Shown in pieces: positions 22,152 to 35,699 of a stretch of DNA of 64,000 nt. The DNA is from Arabidopsis thaliana (Eukaryota > Streptophyta > Magnoliopsida > Brassicales > Brassicaceae), in NCBI RefSeq assembly GCF_000001735.4, contig NC_003070.9:13138001-13202000 (forward strand), read 5' to 3'. The first letter of the stretch is position 1, and each line of letters opens with the position of its first letter. The translations under genes and the position numbers were made by a program. The notes under the pieces were generated by a model. That model was not told where the DNA came from and searched no databases. It was given only the letters and a program-made list of their open reading frames with translations.

Positions 22152-25040
22152 GATGATTTCCCTCAGTTTCAGTCGAATGGAAACACCTAGTACGATAAAA
22201 TACCGACCAAAACAACATGCCAAACCAAACCCTAAGAAAAACAGAATTGGTCGAGAAAAGAAGCTACTAAAGTTTAAGAGATTTCATGGAAGATAAAACA
22301 CTTCGACATTGATTACAAAAGGCAAGACAATGGACATAATTAAGTGTCTCCTGGAAATGTTCTTGCAGAAGAAATCATTTTTTATTTAGTTTTCGTTTCA
22401 CAAACATGTGTTTTTAATCAAAATCTGAACATATTTATATATATATTTACTAAGGTCAACGCCATGCATACCGCGAGTTGTATATATATTAGTAAAACTT
22501 TATCAAAGTAGATCTTTAATCAGAGATCTCAAATAGATAAGCACAAAATTTTCTATATATTCTTTTCTTTTTCAAAAGTATACATAAAGAGGATTGCAAT
22601 AGACATAACAACATGCCTTACAATTATTTCTGGTAATTTAAATTGCAAAGTTGATTGTGTTTGGCATGTAGTTTAAGACTATGTCCACACGATTTCATGT
22701 ATATGTGGGATTTGTCTCGCCGGTTTAAGTTACCGAATAATTTTGATTTATAAAAAAAAGGGACTAAGCAAGTTTTGTTACACTTGAAAGATAACTTATA
22801 TAGTGTACTAGATTCTGACCCGCACGTTCGTGCGATATTTTATAGTGTAAGAAATATGTTGTATAAAATTTATATTCAATATAGTTTTTTTTTTTGTTTT
22901 AGTCATATATATTGTAGTATATATAAAGAAAATTGTCGATTGTTAATTATGTTTGTTTATGACATAATAGCTAATATTGTGAATTATAAGTCAAATTCTG
23001 GAGTTTTAAACTGAAAAGTAGATTAGAAATATCTTAAATGGAAAATTATCTTAGGTTATAATGATGTCAAGTATTGTTATATAAAAAATTATGGCTAGAG
23101 AATTGCAATAGAAGTTTGTGTTATCGATGGTGAAACACAAGTTAGTTTTGTTAATGTTGATTTTTCAAAATTTTAAAGGTATGTATGAACTAAGAATTTA
23201 TGTTACCATGTTAAAATATTTAAATACTGATGCATTTTTTTGTATATGTGTTTTGGGCTATATTTAATTGGCTGCTTGTAAATCAGTATTTTACCAAAGT
23301 AACTTAAACAAAATAATGGCAAAGAGAAAACTTTAATATCAGTAAACATATTATCTATAGTTGGCCCATGTAGAACAAGTATGGATTCGATTGCAAAGTT
23401 GAGCTAAGTCCTGTTTTCTATCATTGTATGTTGAATTTTTTTAATGCATATGTATAGTAAGAATACTTTGATTTAAATGATTCTTGTTATGTCAATTAAC
23501 AAATTCGCAGAATATGCTTCATTTTGAAGGATTGCAATCTTTAAATTTTAATTAAAATAGAAAATATTTGAATTAATGCTTGAATTATTTTCTAGATATT
23601 TACAAATCTAAAATCCAAAATGTATTTGTTGAATATGCTATATTTTAAATTTAAATGATGGTAGTTTAGATTATATACGATTTTGAATTAAGTAGTTTGA
23701 TTTGTTATGGAAACTTTATTAAACGATTTACAAAAAATATTGGGTAGTTATTCATTTATTGATTTAATTTTGGATTTGTGTTTTTTTTTTTAATACAAGA
23801 TCCGCTTGTTTATCCGAATCACTACATTTGGTATTTTATTTCAATACATTTATAGAAATGTATTGGAATAAATTCATATTTTTTCCTTTAACATTAATTT
23901 TGGATTTGTGTTTTTTTGTTAATAATTTAACGTTTATATAATATATTAAAGGAAAAAAAAATAAGATCGTGTATCTCTAAACATATTATGATTTGATCAA
24001 AAACAAAATATTGGATAGAATGTATGTCGCATAATGTTTTGGTTATGTACTTAATTTGATATAGTTGGTAAATGACAAAATATCAGAATATATTTATAAC
24101 AGAAATATTATTACTTAGATTTTATTGTTAAAATATTTTGTATTTTTCAATTAATGATATTTGATTTATGTTGAATGTTTTTGTTTAATCTCTAACAAAT
24201 TGAGAAATACAAAATATTTCGATTTATATTCCAAATAAATATATTGATGATGAATATTCAGTTATCATTTAATATTTAATGTTATTTCCTTTTTTATTTT
24301 TGTAGACAAATCATACCAGAAAAATTGACAAATGTTTTTGTTTAATCTCTAACAAATCATACCAATGTTTTGGTTATGTACTTAATTTGATATAGTTGGT
24401 AAATGACAAAATATCAGAATATATTTATAACAGAAATATTATTACTTAGATTTTATTGTTAAAATATTTTGTATTTTTCAATTAATGATATTTGATTTAT
24501 GTTGAATTTTTTTGTTTAATCTCTAACAAATTGAGAAATACAAAATATTTCGATTTATATTCCAAATAAATATATTGATGGTGAATATTCAGTTATCATT
24601 TAATATTTAATGTTATTTCCTTTTTTATTTTTGTAGACAAATCATACCAAAAAAATTGACAAAGCAAATCTCAGAATATATTAGATTATTTAATCTCGTT
24701 ATTTGTTTTTTTCAAAAAAAATTAATGAAGGATCCGAATCAAAGATATTTATTTAATTGTAATATTTGTTAATTTACTAAATTACCTATGCAAAAGTTCG
24801 TTTAGTTAGTATTAAACTACCCTTACAATGTTGTAGTTAACAAAATGCTTCCCAATTAATAGTATGGATGGTTATCTATCTTCTTTAATCTTTATGGTTA
24901 GTCTTTTTCGTTTTCTTTTAAGAGTATTTTTATGTTTTACCCTACCTAAACGGACTACTGTTCCATTTTATTTATAAATCCTTTTGGCTCTCTAATTGCA
25001 TATCTTTGGGCAAATGCGTTCCTGACATATAATGAGGTAC
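22152..25040. other. Intergenic DNA between the two RMR genes
   Basis: Very AT-rich and gene-free. It contains an unrecognised repeat start near 22806 (ACTAGATTCTGACCCGCACG) and the recent tandem duplication at 24033-24664. Confidence 0.5.
24033..24664. repeat. Recent tandem duplication, period 331 bp
   Basis: Copy 1 starts at 24033 and copy 2 at 24364, both with AATGTTTTGGTTATGTACTT. Over about 300 bp the copies differ at only about three positions (for example GATGATGAA against GATGGTGAA). The copies are non-coding. Confidence 0.85.
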
Positions 25041-26484
25041 TTACAGATATACTCTGACAACTATTGGTAGATCATAAAACGATTGTAGTGAAGTAATAGA
25101 GTTCGGGCTAGGAGAAATCAGAGGTGTTGTTTCTGATGCTGGTGGAACATCATTTCCTGTTCTTGGATTTTGTTTACAAACCGGACAAAAGGATCTACAA
25201 CGTCCGAGCCAAGAATCGATACACACCGCATGATATTCTGCCCCGCGTTAAAAGAAAAAAAAAGTTAACAAAACCAGTTTAAAGAAGCTTATGCAAGATA
25301 ATTAATCAACTGTAAGATGAATTGAACAAAATGGGACTTACTGTGTTTGCAAGGTAGGATTCGGAGTTTTTCACCAACGCAATAATCATCGATACATATA
25401 GCACAAGTAACCGAAGTTGAACTTTCTTCAAGAACACCGCTATATACTTCAGTCGGCATGCTTTGCAACAAGTCTCTTGGCATACAAGAAAGTCCTTGGC
25501 CACCATGTGGTAAATCCCTCACACTCTGTCTAATTTGATGCCTACGGACAACGAAACAAGTGGCTAGAATAGCAGACATGGCGAGTAAAGATATGAATGT
25601 AATACCCATGATGGACCAAGATGAAATCCCGAATCCCGGGATGAGCCAAAGCTTCATCTCGTCTTGATCCGCGTACCCTTTAAGCACCTCCCCTGATGCT
25701 CTTGTAACAAGCAAGCCATGTATATCCACACCAGATGAATTTCCTGCCACTATGGTTTTGAATTTTTTCAAGATTATAACAACCATTGATTAAAGATGTT
25801 TATATACTCACATGAACATTGAGAACTTACTAGGTACTAAGAGCTCATCATATCCATCGTTATAGACAATCGCAGCTTTGTATCCAGCTTTCTGCGCCTT
25901 TCTAACCTTTTCCTCAAAACTACAGCCACCAAGGACGATCAATACATAAGAGGACCTATACTTTGATCTTTTTTCCGCCATGTTGGTTATATCCGAGCAT
26001 GCCTCAAGAGGCTCTGCAACGTACAAAATTCCACATTCCCCCGAGTTTCTAACAATTGGAGCTGTAGACATCTCAATACGATATTTTTTTTATAGAAAAA
26101 TGTTGTCTAGTGAACATACAATACGTAAGAAAAACAAATAACAGTTTGTTGATCGCTCCAAAATTAGAGCGCTCTTGTCACTTATTCAGTAGTCAGTACA
26201 TAATTCTAATGCAAGTCTATATATTCCAAACCAATATAATAAGCCATGTAATAGTAACTCCACAGTTTCCAAAATGAACCTTGTAAACTAATCCAAGGCT
26301 TGTATTTTTCCAGTGATACATAACCAAAGATTGTTACATGAAGTAATAACTGAGAAAACTTACTGAAAGTTGCCTCGACATCATCAAAGGATAGAATTGT
26401 GTTTTTCCCGATCAACACTACTTTCGCCGAAGCCAGCTTACAAATTACCAACAGAGACATGATTGTAATCCAACTATAGTTCAT
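25041..26484 (-). CDS. RMR6: RMR-type receptor: PA domain, transmembrane, RING-H2 (copy B)
   Basis: The CDS is complement(join(25041-25237, 25342-25749, 25831-26061, 26364-26484)). Its four exons are exactly the same lengths as in copy A (197, 408, 231 and 121 bp), giving 318 residues. The signal peptide is MNYSWITIMSLLVICKLASA. The PA domain has [20 protein letters not shown], the membrane helix is SIMGITFISLLAMSAILATCF, and the RING-H2 finger keeps all metal ligands ([12 protein letters not shown] to CPVC). The last exon is almost identical to that of copy A, while the PA and linker regions are more diverged. This suggests tandem duplication with selection or local gene conversion at the 3' end. 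Intron 1 is 302 bp and lacks the insert seen in copy A. Both copies look functional; the symbols 5 and 6 could be swapped. Confidence 0.9.
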
Positions 26485-26722
26485 GATATGCTTTCTCTCA
26501 GTTTTAGTCGAATCGAAGCTCGTATTACCACAACAACATGCCAAACCAAACCCCAAGATATGTCGAGAGAAGAAGTTTCTAAATTTCTACTGCATTAAAG
26601 GAAAGCAAGACCCGGACGTAAAGTGTATCTTGCAGAAGAATCATTAATTTATGTAGTTGGCATTAATACCAATTGTGTTTCATAAACATGTGTGTTTAAT
26701 CAAAATCGAAAACATATACGTA

Positions 26723-27416
26723 CAGTAGAAACTCTATAAATTAATAATGATGGGACCATGAAATTTTATTAATTTATAATGATATTAATCTATACTATAA
26801 ATTAATAAAGATTAATTTATCCGATAAATTGATAAATATTAATTTATCCGATAAATTGATAAATATTAATTTATAGAAATATTTACGTAAAATACAATAC
26901 TAAATTCTTTTTAAAATGTTTCTTAATTTAGTTTTCCTTATTTTTATTGTTTGTAAATTAAATTATATTAGATTTTTTAATTTATTTTCTTGTAAGATAT
27001 TGTGTCCGTATATCTACGACGTTAACGTGACGCTTAATCCAATTTTTCTTTACGCAAATCTTAGCAATGGTTTCTAATATAAAAAATGTTACAAAACTAA
27101 ATATGACGGATCAAATCAAAGAGTTATGTAAATACAAAAGAAATCATACCAACTGTACTTTAAAAAGAGTTGCAATTGCGGTTTGAACAAAAGTTTCATA
27201 TAAAATTAGCCTTAGAAAGTATGCTTAAGATTTATGATTATTAATTTATAATATTATTAGGACCATATTTTTACATAGAAATTTCAAAAAAATTATTATC
27301 TTATTATGTTATCGATTTTAGTTAATTTTTACATTGACCCGACTTGGGTCCAGCAAAATTTATTAATTTATTGTATTTATTAATTTATCGAATATTTATT
27401 TATAGAGTTTCTACTG
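26723..27416. mobile_element. Emigrant/Lemi1-like pogo (Tc1/mariner) MITE
   Basis: The termini CAGTAGAAACTCTATAAA (26723) and the matching inverted TTTATAGAGTTTCTACTG (ending 27416) lie between TA dinucleotides (26721-26722 and 27417-27418). The ends resemble the Emigrant/Lemi1 pogo-like family of Arabidopsis (CAGTAAAACCTCTATAAATT). The 694-bp body has no transposase. Inside are repeated ATTAATTTATCCGATAAATT phrases (26812-26870). Confidence 0.75.
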
Positions 27417-27418
27417 TA

Positions 27419-28260
27419 TGTTGGTATTTTTTACTTTTACATTTACCTGTTCGGTCAACTCCATGCATACCGAGCACCTTTCACTTTCGAAACTAAATAA
27501 ATTGTTTTCACTATCAAAGTAATCTTTAATCATAGATATATATATCAAATAATTAAGCATGCACCAAATTTTCTATAAAACTTTTTTATTTACACAAATT
27601 TAAAATTCTTTTTTTTTTTTATCGTTAGAGTATTGCAATAGACTTAACAACATGTGTTACACAATAAATTATGGTAATTTAAATTGCAAACCTGATTGTT
27701 TGGCATGTAGTTAAAGACTTCGTCCCCACGATTTCATGTATGATTATCAATTTTTTTTGACAAAAAAGTCTACCCTACATTTATAATAGCAAAAATCATT
27801 ATCAAACTATCATACTAATTATTATGACTTATGAAAGATTCACCTTAGAAAGCGAGAGATAGAGAGAGAAGAAAAACATTGTACTAGTATTAAGACATGA
27901 AAAATACTATCTACCTAAAAAAATTAAAACGATAGAGAAATAAAGAGAAAATCTTTTATATTCTGTGGGGGAAAAACATTGTAGAAGATTAACTTATCGA
28001 CTAAAACAACATACAAAACCAAAGAAAAGCAAGATCACGACAAAAAGTGTTTGCTAGAACTTTCCTTACATACGAAATTATTTATTTATCTACTTAATAT
28101 AATACCTTGCACATTATTTTTCACACTATAAGTTCTTATAGAAGTAATCACTAAATATAAATCTTAAATAATTATACATAATTTGTTATAGTAGATTTGT
28201 ACTCGCATATTTATTTTTTTAATCAACCACATATTGATATTAAAATAAAAGTTTTGATTG
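27419..28260. other. AT-rich intergenic DNA
   Basis: No gene or element end is recognised. A part at 27540-27760 resembles 22500-22700 (GCAATAGACATAACAACATG and GGCATGTAGTT phrases), so it is probably part of the same tandem duplication as the RMR genes. Confidence 0.45.
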
Positions 28261-28268
28261 GTTATACC

Positions 28269-29297
28269 TAGGGGTGTCAAAATGGGTAACCCAACCCAAC
28301 TCAACTCATAATCAAATGAGTTTAGGGTCAAATGAGTTATGAGTTGATCCAACTCATTTAACAAAATGAGTTGGGTCAACCCATAACTCATTTAATTTGA
28401 TGGGTTGAGTTGTTAAATGGGTTAACCCATTTAAGTAATAATTTAATTAATTATTATTATAAAACAATAATAAATAATTATCATTATTAATTGATTATCA
28501 TCAAACTTAGGATATTTACGGATTCTATTTTTTACGGGTTTACGTTTTTGGCGAGAAAATCACGGATTTACGTTTTTGGCGGGAAAATCACGGGTTTACA
28601 TTTTTTGCGGGAAAATTACGGGTTTACGTTTTTGGCGGGAAAATTACGGATTTACGTTTTTGGCGGGAAAATCTCGGGTTTACATTTTTAGCGGGAAAAT
28701 CACGGGTTTACGTTTTTGGCGGGAAAATCTCGGGTTTACGTTTTTGGCGGGAAAATTATGGATTTACGTTTTTGGCGGGAAAATCTCGGGTTTACATTTT
28801 TGGCGGGAAAATTACGGATTTACGTTTTTGGCGGGAAAATCTCGGATTTACGTTTTTGGCGGGAAAATCTCGGGTTTACATTTTTGGCGGGAAAATCTCG
28901 GATTTACGTTTTTGGCGGGAAAATCACAGGTTTATGTTTTTTGGTGGAAAAATTACGAGTTTACTTTTTCTCAATTTTATCGCTTGTATATTTAAGAAAT
29001 TTGGAAAAATATTAATTTTATTAAATTGGTTTAGATGTGTTGGTTAAACTTAAATTGACATTGGTTTAGAGATTTTAGTTGGTTTAATTGAATTTTACAA
29101 AATTTGATGGGTTAATTGGGTAAACCATTGAAACCATTAACCATTACAACCCAACTCATTTTACTCATCAAACCAATTGACTCATCAACTCATTTGACTC
29201 ATTAACTCATTTGAGTCAAAATTTTCAACTCATTAGGGTTCATGGGTTGAGTTGAGTTGAGTTGATCCATGAATTTTGACCCATTTTGACACCCCTA
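28269..29297. mobile_element. hAT-type MITE carrying an E2F-site minisatellite (element 2)
   Basis: The termini TAGGGGTGTCAAAATGGGT (28269) and ACCCATTTTGACACCCCTA (ending 29297) are a perfect 19-bp inverted repeat. A perfect 8-bp target duplication GTTATACC lies at 28261-28268 and 29298-29305. The subterminal regions are rich in AACTCATTT/AAATGAGTT phrases that can pair. There is no transposase. The centre is the array at 28540-28960. Confidence 0.92.
28540..28960 (+). repeat. 28-bp minisatellite built on E2F consensus sites (array 2)
   Basis: About 15 units with a regular 28-bp period read GGTTTACGTTTTTGGCGGGA-like. Eleven contain the exact 12-mer TTTGGCGGGAAA. Open frames across the array are products of the repeat and not genes. 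Confidence 0.92.
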
Positions 29298-29305
29298 GTT
29301 ATACC

Positions 29306-30340
29306 CAATCCAAAAAAGAAACGTTTGCAAATGAATCATCCACAAAACTTAATTGAGAAATCTGTACTAAACAGGTAGCCTTTAAATTGAGACGACGAGA
29401 AAAAAGAAAAAGAAAAAAGAATAGGTATTCTTTTCTAGAAGTTTGAAACAAACCAAACTTGTTTTTTTTTATGGTATCAAATCGAACTTGTTTAACAGAT
29501 TGAAAAAAGCGGACTACTGCAAAATTAATGGCATTCGAGTAGCTTGTTTCAAAAAATTGATAGTTTGGCAATATTGACTATAAAGTAGCATTTTCATCTT
29601 TGAATAAAGAGGTGACCGACTATTTTTTTAACACTTTACACTTAAAAAACGGCCATACAAATACATCCCAAAACTTAAATTGAATAGATCAATTACAAGA
29701 AAACCACAATAAATTATATTTTCTTGTTTAAAACGGCAATTTTCAATGTATTTACACATTTAGATATTTCTCTTTTCTCTATTTTGACTGTTTTACCTTT
29801 GCTTACCTTTCTATTTACCAAATAACGCAATCCGACAACATTGGTGTGTTTTCACCGCCGGAGCAGCTCTGTTCAGATTCTTCTTGTTTTGTTGAAATCA
29901 GAAGAAATTAGCAGCAAAGGCCAGACTTGAAAGTACTAAATTACCCATCAAAATCAACATTTCAAACCTTCACCAAATATTTGTTTAATTTTTGTCTGGG
30001 TTGGCTATATACTATCCTTTCGGGTTTAGTTTCTTCCATCATTGAGAGTTTGTAAAAGAAAATGGTTGTTTGGGATAAGAGATTTTAATAAAGCAAGGAA
30101 AAAAAATCAGGAAGATGGACGACAAAGAAGCAACGAAGAAGATGAAGGAGGAAGAGAATTAGAGAAGATGTACACAAAGGAAAAATCGTCAAATATTTAG
30201 GTGAAAAGTACTCAAATCCGTAAGCCCACCAAAAAGTGTCTTTTTCCTAGTTTTTGGACTGAAATATGGTCAATCATACAAAAAACCCTAAATAGAATGT
30301 GTAATTTTCATCTGTAATTGCCATTTTACATTCGAATTAT
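29306..30340. other. Intergenic DNA with a possible decayed MITE
   Basis: A weak inverted pair (AAACGGCAATTTTCAATG near 29731 and ATCTGTAATTGCCATTTT near 30311) may mark an old element. No gene is seen. Confidence 0.3.
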
Positions 30341-32450
30341 GATTTTTTTTTTATTGATATATGATCGGAAATCACTACACAATCTTATGAACAAACGGTG
30401 ATCAAGAACTGATCAATAAGTTTTGGCGGAAGATGGAAACGAAAGTAGAGATGGTGGTAAAGCTTGATTGACTCTCTCAATCAGTGGGATTGATCCGTGG
30501 AGAACTAGACTTGTTTGAATCACCCAAACAATCCTAATTCTTTAATCTCAAGAATCAAATGAATCTTTCAAATGAAACTTAAAAGACAAACTTTAAACAA
30601 AGACACTCTTTGAATAATAACAAACTTGTATATTTCTTAGATGATTGAAAGGTGAATTGTACAAAGGACAAATGAGCGTTATATAAGCTCTTATGAGTAA
30701 AAATAACATTCTAGATCTTTAAACAAGAAAACAAATGAATAAAACTTAATACATATGGCCGTTGGACAAGATTGTGGTGTATTACCCAAATAAGGAAACT
30801 TGGAGTGATGACTTGACAGCTTGGAAATCTCTAAAACGGACTCAAACAGATGGGGAAAGAGCTGTTGGAGTTTAAAGGCAAACAACTCCAAATAACTTAA
30901 ATAAGGCAATCTTGTCTCCATATATGGAAAGTGAATGACAGGAGAATACGCTTGATCCCATGCATCTTGGTGCACCTTAGAATGATGTAGGAAAATTCTA
31001 GAAGTAGTTTAACGTCTCATGGGTTCCAATGATACGTTTGGAATCTCCAAAACCCGTGAGCATCCAAATACGACAAGTGTAGACTGTTCGGTTTAGAAAC
31101 TTGATACCTCATAAACAAAAATTGGTTTTGACTTGATTCAAAACTGATGAGCTCCTGATGAGTCAAGAATGTAAGAAAATTAACTTTGTAGTTTAACTCC
31201 TCCTGGTTGGGTTGGAATTCTCCAATAAGTTGATGATGGTCTCCATCGGGTTCTTTGGAAATCTAGTGACTTGTAACTTGAATATCTTCCTCATGTGGAA
31301 AGCTTTTGAACCAATTCCATTTCCTAGTGATTCCTTGATGACTTGGTGTTGGCTCATTAAAAGCATTTCTAGGTAAAACCATTGGGAAACAACCACATTC
31401 CAACTCCGGTTGCGTTGATATGCTTCAATAAAGGCACATAAGTCTATGGTACACATGGGTTGGTTCACTCCAAGAGTCTTGGTAGTCTTGATAGTCTGGT
31501 TTGTGTCTCCTTCATGCTCATTGAAACGGTTTCGACCTCAAAACTGTATAACTTTGACATTGTGGTGGTTTGGTGATGTGTAGGCTCTACTTTGAGCAGA
31601 TAAGATAGGATTACGCCTCTGTTCTGCTCTGGCGCGTGGCTCTTCTTCCTTGTAGCTTTTACCCATTTGGAAACTTTGATCCTGTTCACTTTTGGTGGTG
31701 ATGCTTCTTTATTCTCAGCCTGGTTTAACAACAAGTTCTTCTATTGGTTGAGCTTGTTTATGTTTTATCTCCTTAGCACCTCAAATAATCTCAAAACTTT
31801 GGACAAGAAACAAATGCATTATGACTTCTTTACAAAAATATAAACTTGTTGAATCAAAATTTTTAGCGCTAGTTTTAGTATACCTATCTTCAACTTGCGA
31901 TTTTAAACATATTGTTTCCTTATGCTCTTGTATGATTTAGTAAACTCTTTGATATGGATGTCGCATCAAGAGATACAAACGAAGCCAACGTTAGACTTAA
32001 CTGTTTAACAAAGTGTATAGCTTGACCAACAGACTCGATCAAAGATCGAGTGGAGACTGCTCGACCGGCTAGCTTGATCGGAGGTCGAGTGGGGACTTCT
32101 CGAGCTAGGATCTCGATGGATAGGCATAAGTGCTTAACACTTTGTCTGGTGGTTTCTCCTTGATGCTTTCCTTTCCATTAGCACGTTGATCAACCTTAGT
32201 ATTTAGTGTGATGCTGCAGCTATCAGTTGGGCCAGTTCAGTTCTCCTCTTCACAGATTATGGTGTCTTGTATGCTATCTCCGAATTTGTATCTCTATAGA
32301 TTCTCAATGGCAACAATAAGTGCATTATATTTGTATTTAAAATTAGGGTTAGATCGCACTAAACTTATTGATAGTATTAGCTAGCTGAAACATTATTTTA
32401 TATTTGCTTCTTGGAATTGCATCTCCGGAACTGACATCAATACGGTGACC
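30341..32450 (-). other. Probably decayed retroelement-derived sequence, no gene
   Basis: Minus-strand frames of 90-94 codons (30691-30975, 31193-31468, 31465-31734) are separated by stops and carry no recognisable domain. A GCTTATATAACGC box on the minus strand near 30677-30690 and inverted CTCGAT/ATCGAG phrases near 32030-32120 resemble LTR-type sequence. The class cannot be fixed. Confidence 0.3.
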
Positions 32451-35400
32451 AAAAATTTGGTGCGATTAGCGTCTTGAAGGAGACAAAATTATCTTTAGGA
32501 AGATTGAATCAGAGGATGTAAAGAATTATGTAACTGAATAGATTAGGAGTGAGATTAAAATAAATAGAGATGATGATACATTTTATGTTCATGACCACAA
32601 TATTAACCCTACTAATAGATGAATAATATGAATAGTATAGATTGGGTAGATGGGTGATACGATTGATTTTTGACATTCTCTTTATATTTTCTTATAATTT
32701 TTGGTTTGCAATTTCTTGAAAATTCTATTAAATGGTTAGAAATTACACCTGTTAGAATTAAACAATTCCTTAAAATCTGTAGCTTAGGTCTCTAATTATA
32801 TCCAACTGAATTCTATCAAATTCTTTCATCTCCCTCTGCCTACATTCTTTTTAAGTCTCTTTTGATTAATTTTTAAAGTCTCATGTGACTAACGTTGTTC
32901 GAGACCTGTACAAAAAGATATCAAGCTCTATTTACTTGTTTACTATCAACAGTCACATATTTTATAAAGGTAAAGAGAAATGTTGATGGGAAGATGGCGT
33001 AGTTGGCTAATTTACTATACTCGTTGGGATTAATGGTTATTAAGGTTGCACTATACAAGCCTTCGATTTATAATTTCTTATTAATGATTATTATAATTTT
33101 GAAGGAAAAATATCTTCGGATTTTGGCTCATAATTGATCAGTTATAAAAATAGTCGGGACTGACAAGGCTCGAACCTGCAGTGATCAGTTTCTGCTGCTG
33201 GAGCGTTCTCTATGTTTAGTAACCTGGGTAAAGGCTGCCTTGCTTTCCGTTGTGGAATCTTTAGATGCTTTTTATTCAACTTCGAGACACACAATGAAGT
33301 ATATCTCTTTAGATTCTTTGAGCTGCGATTGATCTAAACGTTCCAAGTGCATCCAACATGAAATGGAAGGTTGAAAAGTATAAAATAGATAATTTAAATA
33401 ATTATAATAACATATCATATATTAAAATAATATGTAATCATTTATGTAATCATTTATGAATCAACAATAGAGTTATTAAAAGTAATATAGCCGACTTCAC
33501 AACAAAAAAATTAAAAAATATTCATCCAATATAGTAACAATATATCATTTTTCCAAATAAACTGAAATATGATACGAGATTGAGATAAGAAACAAACAAA
33601 ACAAGAGACCTACCTAATTCTCTAGTATTTAGCGATCACTAAGATACATCAGCATTCTCATTTTCGTGTATAAAATGATCAAGTTTTATCACACCATCAT
33701 AAAATAAGTTCAGATGAATTCGGTTTGGGCATGTTGTAAGATCATGAATTCCTTAGACATATGTTTTTTAAAGTACCCATATATCATAAATACCACCAAC
33801 ACAAAAATTGTAAGAAAATAATAAAGATAAAAAATGTCACCACGAAACTTTGGTGTCTTCTTGAATTACTTGATCCAAGCTATTCGCCAATGCATCAACT
33901 AAAACAAGGTCATTGTCAAACATCTTTTCTTTGTTATTATTTGTAAACTAATAAGTTTATCATCAACATTTATGAAATAATATCAAATTGAATGTAAAAA
34001 AAACTGAAGAGATATTCAAAAAGATAACTATAATAACATATCATATATTAAAACAATGTGCAATAATTAAATAATCAAAAATAGAGTCAAATAAAATAAA
34101 CATAAAATACCTACTATAAACAAACATAAAAAAAAAGATTTTTATGTTTCAAATAAAATCATAAAAAATATTTATTGGTTATATTTTAACCAAAAAAAAA
34201 CCAATATATATTTTAACATAAAGATTTTCGGTTAAAATATAAAAATGCTACTATATTGGTTAAAATAAACATAAAAAAAAATCTTGTTATTATACAACTA
34301 AAAGTGAATTTCTTTTTCAACCAATATACAAATAACAAGATTTTTTTTTTTTCAAATAAAATCAAATATGAGATGAGATTGATAACAATAAACAAACAAA
34401 ATAAGGTAGGCAGCTACTTCTTTAGTGTTTAGCAATCAATAAGATCAATAATACATGACGCTTCAGACCCCTATCAAAAGATTTCAACAAGCCTCAACAT
34501 GTCACCAGTAACTTTCGAGCAGCACTAGCCACCAACTATTACAGAGAAGGTAAAGACCACGACATATTTATGCTATTATCATAAAATTACCTTGTAACAT
34601 TGCGCAAGTCCTATATGCTTGTGTTATGCTACCTAATAGGTCATAGTTGATAGATGAAGATATTCAGTAAAATTATGGTGAAATGATAACAAAAGCATAC
34701 GAATCTACGATTCATAACTCATCAAAATATGTTTACATAAAGAATATAACATATTGGTTATTTTATAAAGCACCAACTCGTGGGAAACGACTCATATGTA
34801 CTTACGAGGCCACCATAAGGTCCATATAATGCAGAGGACATGGAAACATATCTACAATACTCATCTTAAGCCCAAAATAATGAGCCTTCATTTAAATGAC
34901 ATGGAACATAGAAGTATTATTAGGGTTAATTTAATGAATGACCAAATTTGATATCCTTATTAAGAGAATGACCTTCTCACAGAAAAGTTGGGTATATAAC
35001 GTTTTTTTAGCATGCGAAATATCCGATATAGCCTCTACGGATGGGCGGTAAAACCATATTTCCGACAGCAGACTTGTAGATGTAGGGGAGCTAGAGATTG
35101 TACGCCAATGATTACAACGTATCAAAAAAAAAAATGCATGCATTACTTATGCAGTTACTACTAAATAAAGCATGAACTATTTATGAGTGTAGATCTCAAT
35201 TTAGAGCTTTCATTACTACAACTTTCTAAGTTTGTACTGAACGTTTCATAAAATACATGCAATTTACAACTGTAACAGCATGTGGTATGAAAGGATTTAT
35301 TTCAATTTTTTTTATTAAAAATAATCATTAAAAAACAAAAAAATTAGTATGGAAATTGAGTATATACCACGATATTGGGCTGGTAACTTTTTCGGCTGAG

Positions 35401-35699
35401 TATTGTACTGTATTGATTATTCAACAAGGTGAATGGGCTTTTACCTTGAATCTATGACCAGCAGAAGTACTACGATTTGGTAAACAGCACAAGTACTACG
35501 GAAACAACATGTGATTTTTTAAAATCAAAGTAATCATATCAGAGCAACTTGGAAAGAAAACATAGGAGACAAATATTAGAAAAATTCCCGGATGTGACAA
35601 TAAAAAGCGCGAGCAAAGAGGGATGGAGATACGTATCAGACGCATTTAATGCGGCGTCAGAAGATATACAGCTTCCAACGTAATATACTGTTGTATGTG
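32451..35699. other. AT-rich gene-free DNA
   Basis: Two related blocks, about 33400-33645 and 34020-34450, share ATAACATATCATATATTAAA, ATAGAGT and AACAAACAAAA phrases in the same order and are diverged direct repeats. A short inverted pair around TTGGTTATATTTTAACC lies near 34177-34265. Nothing else is recognised. Confidence 0.4.

Noticed and set aside
28491..29047. Overlapping open frames in hAT element 2
   Set aside because: They are the same artefact: repeated GKITGLRFWRE-type words from the tandem array.
30691..31734. Three minus-strand frames of about 90 codons as a possible host gene
   Set aside because: They cannot be joined without many stops and no domain is visible. The surroundings look like decayed retroelement sequence.
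33150..33215. tRNA-like phrase GGGACTGACAAGGCTCGAACC, similar to the 3' half of a plastid tRNA-Asp on the minus strand
   Set aside because: Only about 25 bases match. The anticodon arm and 5' half do not fold, so it is at most a tiny organelle-derived fragment.
34170..34290. Inverted GGTTAAAATAT/ATATTTTAACC phrases as a MITE
   Set aside because: The pair is short and AT-only, without a target duplication. It may arise by chance in such DNA.
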